NCBI RefSeq assembly: GCF_014207855.1
Contig: NZ_JACHKZ010000002.1
Location: 124,001-188,000, forward strand
Direction: 5' to 3'
Source: Comamonas odontotermitis
GTDB taxonomy: Bacteria; Pseudomonadota; Gammaproteobacteria; Burkholderiales; Burkholderiaceae_C
Length of the DNA stretch: 64,000 nt
In this document: positions 25,470 through 32,770 of the stretch, one piece after another
How the letters are laid out: the number at the start of each line of letters is the position of its first letter
Position numbering within the stretch: position 1 is the first letter of the stretch
Notes under the pieces: model-generated
What the model was told of the DNA's origin: nothing
Databases searched by the model: none
What the model saw: only the letters and a program-made list of their open reading frames with translations
Made by a program: the position numbers and the translations under genes

Positions 25470-27656
25470 ATGAACTCACGCCGCCAATTTCTGCAAGGCA
25501 CGGTGACCACCGGCATCGCCGCTGCCACGCTGGCAGCCTTCCCGCCCAGTATCCGCCGGGCGCTGGCCATTCCTGCCAACAACCAGACAGGCACGATTCG
25601 TGATGTGGAGCACATCGTGATCCTGATGCAGGAAAACCGTTCTTTCGACAACTACTTTGGCACCTTGCATGGGGTGCGCGGCTTCGGAGACCGCTTCACC
25701 ATTCCGCTGCCAGATGGCAGATCCGTCTGGGAGCAGCGCAATGCCACCGGCACCACGGTGCTGCCCTACCACCTGGACAGCCAGAAGGGCAACGCCCAGC
25801 GTGTGAGCGGAACGCCACATTCCTGGAACGATGGTCAGAACGCCTGGGATGGCGGACGCCTCTACCAGTGGCCGCGCTACAAGACCACGGCCTCGATGGG
25901 CTACTTCAAGGCACAGGAGCTGCCTTTCCAGTTTGCCCTGGCCAACGCATTTACCCTGTGTGATGCCTACCACTGCGCCATGCACGCGGGCACCAACCCC
26001 AACCGCCTGTTCCACTGGACGGGCACCAACGGCCCGACCGGTGCGGGCGTGGCAGCCGTGGTCAACGAATGGGATGACATCGGGCCATCCGCCACCGGCT
26101 ACAGCTGGACCACCTACCCAGAGCGTCTGCAGGCAGCCGGCGTGCGCTGGAAGGTGTACCAGAACATGCCCGACAACTACACCGACAACCCTTTGGCCGG
26201 CTTCAAGCAGTACCGCAAGGCCAACGAAGCATCGGGCAAGCCGGTCAGCCACGACGAGCATGTGCCCTCCCCCGCCTACGACGAGGCCGACGATGCAGGC
26301 AATCCGCTCTACAAAGGCATTGCCAACACCATGGCCGACGGCGGCTTTCTGGCCAGCTTCAAGCAGGATGTGCTGGGCGGCAAGCTGCCGCAGGTCTCGT
26401 GGATCGTGGCGCCGCAGGTGTATTCCGAGCACCCCGGGCCATCCAGCCCCGTGCAGGGCGCCTGGTACACGCAGGAAGTGCTGGACGCCCTGACCGCCCG
26501 CCCCGATGTGTGGAGCAAGACGGTGTTCATCGTCAACTTTGACGAGAACGACGGCTACTTCGACCACGTTCCATCGCCGGCCGCGCCCTCCATCAACCCC
26601 GATGGAACCTGGGCGGGCAAGACGACCCTGCCAGAGGCCGATCTGGCAGTGGAGCGCTTCACCCACCCCAAGCCGCCTGGCACCTCCAGCCAGCCCCAGC
26701 CCGATGGCCGCGTGTACGGCCCGGGCGTGCGCGTGCCCATGTACGTGATCTCGCCCTGGAGCCGGGGCGGCTGGGTCAACTCGCAGGTGTTCGATCACAC
26801 ATCGGTACTGCGCTTCATTGAAGCCCGCTTTGGTGTGCCGGAGACAAACATCTCGCCGTTCCGCCGCGCAGTCTGCGGAGACCTGACCAGCGCCTTCAAC
26901 TTTGCCCGGCCCAACAACGAAGCGCTGCCACCGCTCGCCGGCCGCCTGAACAAAGCCCAGGCCGATGCGCTGCGTGCCCAGCAGCAGGCCCTGCCCCAGG
27001 TGGTGCCTGCTACAGACCGCGTTTTTCCTGTGCAGGAAGCGGGCGTGCGTCCGTCACGTGCGCTTCCGTATGCGCTGCATGTGAATGCATCGGCCGACGC
27101 CAATGGCCACGCAGTGCGTTTGGAATTCAGCAACACCGGCCGCGCTGCTGCGGTGTTCCATGTGTACGACAAGCTGCATCTCGATCGCCTGCCGCGCCGC
27201 TACATGGTGCAGCCAGGCCTTTCGCTGGAAGACGTATGGAGCACCCAGGACAGCGATGATCGCTACGATCTGTGGGTTCTCGGCCCCAACGGCTTTCACC
27301 GCCACTTCGCCGGTGACATGCACCTGCAAGGCGCTGCGCAAACGCCGCTGCCCGAGATCAGCGTGAGCTATGACTCCAAACATGGCCGCGTGGAGCTGGA
27401 AGTGAACAACCAGGGGCATGGCAAATGCGCAATCACCGTCAAGCCGCTGGCTTACCTGGGTGACGATGCGTGGTCGTTCACGCTCAAGCGCGGCCAAAGC
27501 CGCAAGAAGCACTGGAAGCTCGACGAGAGTGGCGGCTGGTACGACTTGGAGGTGACAAGCAATGCCGATGCCAGCTACCGGCGCCGCTTTGCCGGCCGGG
27601 TGGAGACCGGCGAGCACTCCATCAGCGACCCGGCCATGGGCCAGCAACCCTCCTGA
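25470..27656 (+). CDS. plcN: phosphocholine-specific phospholipase C, Tat-exported
   Basis: A 728-residue protein of the PlcH/PlcN family. The N-terminus NSRRQFLQG is a twin-arginine signal, followed by a hydrophobic stretch to about residue 33. The phosphoesterase domain (about 45-500) shows ILMQENRSFDNYFG, the HAGTNPNR block near residue 170 with the catalytic Thr, and FDENDGYFDH. Two C-terminal beta domains (DUF756 type) fill about 555-720. It cleaves phosphatidylcholine or sphingomyelin-like lipids outside the cytoplasm, giving diacylglycerol and phosphocholine. Whether it is the haemolytic (PlcH) or non-haemolytic (PlcN) type cannot be decided. Confidence 0.93.
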   Translation: MNSRRQFLQGTVTTGIAAATLAAFPPSIRRALAIPANNQTGTIRDVEHIVILMQENRSFDNYFGTLHGVRGFGDRFTIPLPDGRSVWEQRNATGTTVLPYHLDSQKGNAQRVSGTPHSWNDGQNAWDGGRLYQWPRYKTTASMGYFKAQELPFQFALANAFTLCDAYHCAMHAGTNPNRLFHWTGTNGPTGAGVAAVVNEWDDIGPSATGYSWTTYPERLQAAGVRWKVYQNMPDNYTDNPLAGFKQYRKANEASGKPVSHDEHVPSPAYDEADDAGNPLYKGIANTMADGGFLASFKQDVLGGKLPQVSWIVAPQVYSEHPGPSSPVQGAWYTQEVLDALTARPDVWSKTVFIVNFDENDGYFDHVPSPAAPSINPDGTWAGKTTLPEADLAVERFTHPKPPGTSSQPQPDGRVYGPGVRVPMYVISPWSRGGWVNSQVFDHTSVLRFIEARFGVPETNISPFRRAVCGDLTSAFNFARPNNEALPPLAGRLNKAQADALRAQQQALPQVVPATDRVFPVQEAGVRPSRALPYALHVNASADANGHAVRLEFSNTGRAAAVFHVYDKLHLDRLPRRYMVQPGLSLEDVWSTQDSDDRYDLWVLGPNGFHRHFAGDMHLQGAAQTPLPEISVSYDSKHGRVELEVNNQGHGKCAITVKPLAYLGDDAWSFTLKRGQSRKKHWKLDESGGWYDLEVTSNADASYRRRFAGRVETGEHSISDPAMGQQPS

Positions 27657-27676
27657 GAACCTGTTTCTGCGTCCTC

Positions 27677-27702
27677 ATGGCCTGCGCTGCAGGCCATTTT
27701 TT
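27677..27702 (+). terminator. rho-independent terminator
   Basis: ATGGCCTGC pairs with GCAGGCCAT around a 3-nt loop, followed by a T-run; 20 bp after the phospholipase stop. Confidence 0.9.
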
Positions 27703-27709
27703 ATAGCGG

Positions 27710-28321
27710 TCATCCTTCCAGCACCGGGTAGAGCGATAGCACCAGCAACGCCGCCATGCACCAGTTGAAGCGCTGCAAGGCCTGGGGCGTGCGCAGGGCC
27801 CGCCCCACGGCGCTGCCAAACAGCGTCCAGACGCTGACACTGGGGTAGTTCACGAGGCCCAGCACCAATGCTGCGAGCAGCAGATTGGCCGCATACCCGT
27901 CGCGCGGCGTGTAAGTGGCAACAATGCCAATGGCCATGATCCAGGCTTTGGGGTTGACCCATTGAAAAGCCGCTGCCTGCCAGAAGCCAAAAGGCCGGGC
28001 ACCCGCCTGACCTGCGTCCACCTGCCCCGAGCGGGCGATCTTCCAGGCCAGCCACAGCAGATAAGCCGCACCCAGGTACTTGAGCAAGGTGTACAGCCGG
28101 GGCTCGCGCTCGAAAGCCGCCCCCAGCCCCAACCCCACCAGCAGCAGCATGGTCACCACGCCCAGGCTGATACCGAGCATGTGCGGCACGGTGCGGCGAT
28201 AACCGAAAGTGGCACCGGAAGCAGTGAGCATCACATTGTTGGGGCCCGGCGTGACGGAGCTGACAAAGGTGAACAGAGCCAGCGGCAGGACAAAGGCAGA
28301 GGTATCAGGCAGGAAAGACAT
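27710..28321 (-). CDS. LysE/RhtB family amino acid exporter
   Basis: A 203-residue inner-membrane protein with about six spans. The family signature FVSSVTPGPNNVMLTASG lies near residues 15-32, and FQWVNPKAWIMA near 120. The ATG at 28321 gives the normal length; an upstream ATG would add a Phe-rich lead. It is divergent from a MocR regulator 135 bp away, which likely controls it. The exported compound is unknown, probably an amino acid or analogue. Confidence 0.9.
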   Translation of the reverse strand: MSFLPDTSAFVLPLALFTFVSSVTPGPNNVMLTASGATFGYRRTVPHMLGISLGVVTMLLLVGLGLGAAFEREPRLYTLLKYLGAAYLLWLAWKIARSGQVDAGQAGARPFGFWQAAAFQWVNPKAWIMAIGIVATYTPRDGYAANLLLAALVLGLVNYPSVSVWTLFGSAVGRALRTPQALQRFNWCMAALLVLSLYPVLEG

Positions 28322-28402
28322 GACTACAGACCGAAAAAGGAGCAACGGAAAGGAGAACGGAAAAGAGAACAGGAAACGTGCAGACATGCTACCTTTGCCA
28401 AA

Positions 28403-28420
28403 CAGTACAGTGCCAGTACA
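28403..28420. promoter_or_regulatory. putative MocR operator: direct repeat CAGTACA
   Basis: CAGTACA occurs at 28403-28409 and 28414-28420, an 11-bp period (one helical turn), followed by TTTATCT. It sits between the exporter and the MocR gene. MocR regulators typically bind direct repeats in this setting. Confidence 0.6.
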
Positions 28421-28455
28421 CTTTATCTAGCCACTTCAAGAATTGGCCTGCCTCC

Positions 28456-29952
28456 ATGACCCAGACACTTTCGCCCGCCATCGATACCGCCTCCCCCTCC
28501 CAGGTCTCTGCCGCCACCTGGGGATGGCAGCCCGTGCGCACCGGCAGCACCTCTCTGGTCGAACAACTGGTGGAACATTTTGGAAACCGCATCCGCAACC
28601 ATGGGCTGCGCGCCGGAATGCGCCTGCCGTCGGTACGGGCGCTGGCCGAGCAGGCCTGCGTGAGCCGAGACACCGTCGTGCAGGCCTACGACCGGCTCGC
28701 CGCCCAAGGGTTGGTACAGTCGCGCCGTGGTGCGGGCTTTTTCGTCTGCGCCAGGCGCGCGGTGTCGGTCGCTCCACCCGCGCCTGCAGCCACGCTGGCC
28801 CAGGGCGCAGCTTTCGACACCGCCTACCTGCTGCGCGGCATCTTCCGCGAAGATGCCGATGGCTCCGGCCACACCGGCAGCGCCGGGTGTCTGCCCGCCA
28901 GCTGGATGGACGAGGGCCTGATCAGCGGGGCGATGCGCGCCATCCTCAAGCAAGGCGCGCGTGCAGAACTGGGCCTGCTGGGCTATGGCCTGCCCCAGGG
29001 CTTTGCGCCGCTGCGCCGGCAGATCGCCTCCACCCTGCAGGCGCAGGAGGTACCAGCCCACCCCGAGACGCACCTGATGACCGTGAGCGGCGTCACCCAC
29101 GGGCTCGATCTGATCGTGCGCTGCTTTCTGCAGCCCGGCGACACGGTGCTGGTCGAGGATCCGGGCTGGTTCCTGATCTTCGGCCGCCTCAATACCATGG
29201 GCGTCAATGTCGTGGGCGTACCGCGCCTGCCGGGCGGCCCTGACGTGCAGGCACTGCAAGCCCTGGCAGAACAGCACCGGCCCAAACTCTTCATCCTGAA
29301 CACCGCCGTGCACAACCCCACGGGGCTGAGCCTGTCGGCCGGCGTGGCCCATGAGGTGCTGCGCATCGCCGAGCGGCACGACTTCCTGCTGGTGGAGGAC
29401 GACACCTATTCCGAGTACCTGGGCAACATGCCGCTGCGCCTGGCCGCCATGGACCGGCTGCAGCGCGTGCTGCTCGTCGGCGGCTACTCCAAGACCCTCT
29501 CGGGCGGGCTGCGCGTGGGCTATGTGGCAGCGCGCCCCGAGTTCATCCACCGCCTCACCGACCTGAAACTGCTGGGCGGCCTGACTTCGGCCCTGCCCAG
29601 TGAGCAGATCGTGCACCGCATTCTTGCCGATGGCAGCTACCGCAAACATGTGGACCGGCTGCGCGAACGGGTGGACAAGGCACGCCACCGCTGCCTGCGC
29701 CAGCTGGAAGCACTGGGCTGCCAAGCCGTGCACGAGCCCGTGGCAGGAACCTTCGCCTGGGTGGACTGCGGCATGGATTCCGAGCTGCTGGCCCGCCAGG
29801 CGGCAGAGCACGGACTGCTGCTGGCGCCAGGCGTGCTGTTTTCACCGCGGCAGGCACCGTCAACCCTGCTGAGGATTTCGGTAGCCATGGCCGAACAACC
29901 CACGGCATGGCAGACGCTGGAGCTGCTGCTCAGGCGCCATCGCCCTGGCTAG
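28456..29952 (+). CDS. MocR-type GntR/aminotransferase regulator
   Basis: A 498-residue fusion. Residues about 28-100 form a GntR winged helix (LRAGMRLPSVRALAEQACVSRDTVVQAYDRLAAQGLV). From about 145 on it is a fold-type I aminotransferase domain, with HNPTG and the PLP-binding Lys in GGYSKTLSGGLRVGY near residue 345. Such regulators sense PLP or amino compounds. The ATG at 28456 is used; the open frame upstream overlaps the control region. The divergent LysE exporter is the probable target. Confidence 0.93.
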   Translation: MTQTLSPAIDTASPSQVSAATWGWQPVRTGSTSLVEQLVEHFGNRIRNHGLRAGMRLPSVRALAEQACVSRDTVVQAYDRLAAQGLVQSRRGAGFFVCARRAVSVAPPAPAATLAQGAAFDTAYLLRGIFREDADGSGHTGSAGCLPASWMDEGLISGAMRAILKQGARAELGLLGYGLPQGFAPLRRQIASTLQAQEVPAHPETHLMTVSGVTHGLDLIVRCFLQPGDTVLVEDPGWFLIFGRLNTMGVNVVGVPRLPGGPDVQALQALAEQHRPKLFILNTAVHNPTGLSLSAGVAHEVLRIAERHDFLLVEDDTYSEYLGNMPLRLAAMDRLQRVLLVGGYSKTLSGGLRVGYVAARPEFIHRLTDLKLLGGLTSALPSEQIVHRILADGSYRKHVDRLRERVDKARHRCLRQLEALGCQAVHEPVAGTFAWVDCGMDSELLARQAAEHGLLLAPGVLFSPRQAPSTLLRISVAMAEQPTAWQTLELLLRRHRPG

Positions 29953-29982
29953 AACGTGTTGACGATCTGCAGCCAGCGCATC

Positions 29983-31554
29983 TCAATAGCCATCACGGGC
30001 CTGTTTCAACCCCAACCTGCGCGCCAGCTTGTGCAGATTGCTGGCGTCGATGCCCAGCGCGCGGGCGGCTTGCGCCCAGTTATCGTCGTGCTGTTGCAAC
30101 GCAGCACGAATGCAATCTCGCTGACAGGTATCGACAGCTTCGCGCAATGACAGCGCTTGCTGCGCGAAGCTGGCTTGGGGCGACGTGGCAGCTGAATGCT
30201 GGGGAGCACCCGTATCGAGATCAAGATCGAGCATATCGGCAGCGAGCGTCACGATATCGCTGCGCCGGGCACCACGGCTCAAGGCCTTGAGCGCGGCGCG
30301 GCTGACCACATGCTCCAGTTCACGCACATTGCCGGGCCAGCAGTAGCGGCGCAGCATCGCATCGGCCTCAGCCGACAGACGCAGACTGCGCAAGCCCAGG
30401 CGGGCGCGATTCTGCTCCAGGAAGCGCCCAGCCAGCAGCAGCACATCATTGCCCCGTTCACGCAGCGGCGGAATCGGTATCGGGTATACCGACAGCCGGT
30501 GGTACAGGTCGGCGCGGAAACTGCCCTCTGCCACCCGTTCACGCAGATTGCGGTTGGTAGCTGCGATCACGCGCACATCCACCTTGCGCGGCCGGTCGGC
30601 TCCCAAACGCTGGATCTCGCCGTTCTGCAGTGTTCGCAGCAACTTGGCCTGGATGGACAATGGCAACTCGCCCACTTCGTCCAGAAACAAGGTACCGCCC
30701 TCTGCCGCTTCAAAGCGGCCGGGCCGCTCACTCACTGCGCCGGAAAACGCACCGCGCGCATGGCCGAACAATTCACTCTCCGCCAGCGACTCCGGCAAGG
30801 CCGCACAGTTGACATGCACCAGCGGCCGGTTACCGCGCCGCGACAGGCGATGCAGCCGGTGGGCAAACATCTCCTTGCCCACACCCGTCTCGCCCAGCAA
30901 TAGCACAGGCAGCTCGGTATCCGCCACCAGTTGTAGCTCGCGCAGCAGGCGAGTCATGGCCTCGCTATGGCCCAGTATTTCGCTGGCAGCGCCGCTTTCC
31001 TCGTGCAGTGGAACGACGCCCGCCGCCGCACCGCCGGGTTGCTGCGCTGCACGCAGCGCCATTTCCAGCCGCGATACACGCACGACCGCCTCGATGAGCG
31101 GGCGCAATTGTGCCAACTCGCGTTGCGCGGCCGCATCAAAGGTACCCACAGTGAGCGCATCCAGGGTCAGCACGCCCCAGCGCATCCCCTCCACATCCAG
31201 TGCCACACCCATGCAGTCGTGTACCTGCAGCGGCTCACCGGGCCGCTCCACCACCAAGCCGTCATAGGGGTCAGGCAGGCCACTGTCATGGTGAAAACAG
31301 GTAATTTCGCGCCCCTGCAATATGGCCGCCAGGCGCGGGTGCTCCTTGATCGCAAAGCGCCGGCCCAGCACATCACTCACCAAACCGTCCACCGCCATGG
31401 GCCGCAGCACCTCGCCCTCTCCGTCCAGCCGCAGCAGGGCCACGGCCCCACAGCGGAAATGCAGCCTTAGCGTCTCCACCAACCGCTGCTGGCGCACCGC
31501 CATTGGCAATTCGGCTGCGAGATCGGCAAGCAGCAAGCTATCAATGGCTTTCAT
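29983..31554 (-). CDS. norR: nitric oxide-responsive sigma-54 activator NorR
   Basis: A 523-residue three-domain regulator. The N-terminal GAF domain (about 20-165) carries PDPYDGL and VHDCMG, the region that holds the mononuclear iron binding NO. The AAA+ domain has Walker A GETGVGKE (221-228), GAFSGA (268-273) and Walker B GTLFLDE (287-293). A Fis-type HTH ends the protein (NWAQAARALGIDASNLHKLARRL). The sigma-54 contact loop reads GAFSGA, not GAFTGA. It is divergent from ytfE and the NO reductase, with three matching binding sites between. Confidence 0.96.
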   Translation of the reverse strand: MKAIDSLLLADLAAELPMAVRQQRLVETLRLHFRCGAVALLRLDGEGEVLRPMAVDGLVSDVLGRRFAIKEHPRLAAILQGREITCFHHDSGLPDPYDGLVVERPGEPLQVHDCMGVALDVEGMRWGVLTLDALTVGTFDAAAQRELAQLRPLIEAVVRVSRLEMALRAAQQPGGAAAGVVPLHEESGAASEILGHSEAMTRLLRELQLVADTELPVLLLGETGVGKEMFAHRLHRLSRRGNRPLVHVNCAALPESLAESELFGHARGAFSGAVSERPGRFEAAEGGTLFLDEVGELPLSIQAKLLRTLQNGEIQRLGADRPRKVDVRVIAATNRNLRERVAEGSFRADLYHRLSVYPIPIPPLRERGNDVLLLAGRFLEQNRARLGLRSLRLSAEADAMLRRYCWPGNVRELEHVVSRAALKALSRGARRSDIVTLAADMLDLDLDTGAPQHSAATSPQASFAQQALSLREAVDTCQRDCIRAALQQHDDNWAQAARALGIDASNLHKLARRLGLKQARDGY

Positions 31555-31612
31555 GGTGATTAATACCTTTCAAGGGTCTATTTAACCATTATCACGCAAG
31601 GTAATTTTTACC
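31555..31612. promoter_or_regulatory. three NorR binding sites, GGT-N7-ACC
   Basis: GGTGATTAATACC (31555-31567), GGTCTATTTAACC (31575-31587) and GGTAATTTTTACC (31600-31612). Each matches the published NorR core GT-N7-AC, here in the extended GGT-N7-ACC form. The first abuts the norR start codon, so NorR may also limit its own synthesis. Confidence 0.88.
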
Positions 31613-31651
31613 AATGTTTTTTCAACCCTATGAATTCAAATCACATTTTTA

Positions 31652-31667
31652 TGGCGCAGTGCTTGCA
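31652..31667 (+). promoter_or_regulatory. sigma-54 promoter (-24/-12)
   Basis: TGGCGC-N5-TTGCA, with GG and GC exactly 10 bp apart. It lies 40 bp after the last NorR site, the expected layout for enhancer-driven transcription towards ytfE and the NO reductase. Confidence 0.85.
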
Positions 31668-31713
31668 TGGATAGAACCGTTCACAACGGCATTCATCCAA
31701 AAGACGACATCAC

Positions 31714-31950
31714 ATGACCATGCTTGGCCCACTTCCTGTTGCCCTGCAGATCAGCGCACCGGTCTGTACCGCAGCTGCCTCGGTCCGAACCAACATCGTG
31801 GGCGGCAAGACGGTTTCTGTGGATGACAAGGAAACAGTCAACCCCGCACTCCCAGCAGCAGTGGATGGCACGGTGGAAATCGTGCTGGCGTCTACAGGGC
31901 CGAAAAACGCTGAGCAATCTCATTCTTTCAGTACAAGGAGCCCCTTATGA
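31714..31950 (+). CDS. possible 78-residue ORF in the NorR-controlled leader
   Basis: An ATG frame that begins about 47 bp after the sigma-54 promoter and ends in an ATGA overlap with ytfE, as in translationally coupled genes. No good Shine-Dalgarno is seen, codon third positions are less GC-rich than in neighbouring genes, and I recognise no family. It may be a real small protein, a leader peptide or chance. Confidence 0.3.
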   Translation: MTMLGPLPVALQISAPVCTAAASVRTNIVGGKTVSVDDKETVNPALPAAVDGTVEIVLASTGPKNAEQSHSFSTRSPL

Positions 31951-32624
31951 ACTACCTGGATCAATCGCTGGGCCAACTGGCTCGCCGCATTCCCGGCGCC
32001 ACGCGCCTGTTCGACCAGCACCATCTGGATTTCTGCTGCGCTGGCAACCGCACCCTGCGCACCGCAGCCCAAGAGGCGGGCATCGCCGCGGAGCCCATTG
32101 CCGATGCATTGCACACGCTGCAACTACGTACCGATGACAACGCAATGAAAGACTGGAGCACCGCCACCGATACCGAGCTGGTCGATCACATCCTCCGCCG
32201 CTACCATGCCGTGCACCGAGAACAGCTGCCCGAGCTGATCCGCCTGGCGCAGCGCGTGGAACAAGTACATGGCGACCGCCAGGACTGCCCGCATGGCCTG
32301 ACCAATCACCTGCAGCGCATGGCTCAAGAGCTGGAAAGCCACATGCACAAGGAAGAAGCGGTCTTGTTCCCGCTGATCGCGCGAGGCCAGGGTTCGCTGG
32401 CTGGCATGCCGATCGACGTGATGCGCATGGAGCACGACAGCCACGGCACCGAGCTGCGGCGCCTGGAAGATCTGACCAATCACATCACTCCGCCGCGCGA
32501 CGCCTGCACCACCTGGCGTGCGCTGTACCTCAGTCTGCGCACATTTCGCGAAGATCTGATAGCGCATATCCACACCGAAAACAACATCCTGTTCGAGCGC
32601 TTTGCACCTGCAAAAGTGCACTAA
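31947..32624 (+). CDS. ytfE: di-iron repair of iron centres protein (RIC/YtfE/ScdA)
   Basis: A 225-residue protein. The N-terminal ScdA_N domain carries the DFCCAGNRTL motif. The hemerythrin-like four-helix domain (about 80-225) has His and Glu ligands in RRYHAVHREQ, SHMHKEEAVLFP, MEHDSHGTE and IHTENNILFERF. It repairs iron-sulfur clusters damaged by NO and may itself handle NO. AAGGAG precedes the ATG. It is the first recognised gene downstream of the NorR-type promoter. Confidence 0.95.
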   Translation: MNYLDQSLGQLARRIPGATRLFDQHHLDFCCAGNRTLRTAAQEAGIAAEPIADALHTLQLRTDDNAMKDWSTATDTELVDHILRRYHAVHREQLPELIRLAQRVEQVHGDRQDCPHGLTNHLQRMAQELESHMHKEEAVLFPLIARGQGSLAGMPIDVMRMEHDSHGTELRRLEDLTNHITPPRDACTTWRALYLSLRTFREDLIAHIHTENNILFERFAPAKVH

Positions 32625-32770
32625 CCCCCCGAGCCGTTGCACGGCGCTCTGCCGAAGCGACCCAAGCCAAGAAAGCTGCCAGTGCTGGCAGTACCTCCAC
32701 CTGGGTGCTGCCAGCGCACTTGCGCGCGGTGCAAGCGGAAATCACTCATCTATATCAAGGAATACGGATC

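Noticed and set aside
31525-31545. A repeat-like GCTATCAA inside the start of norR
   Set aside because: Only eight bases match and no hairpin follows.
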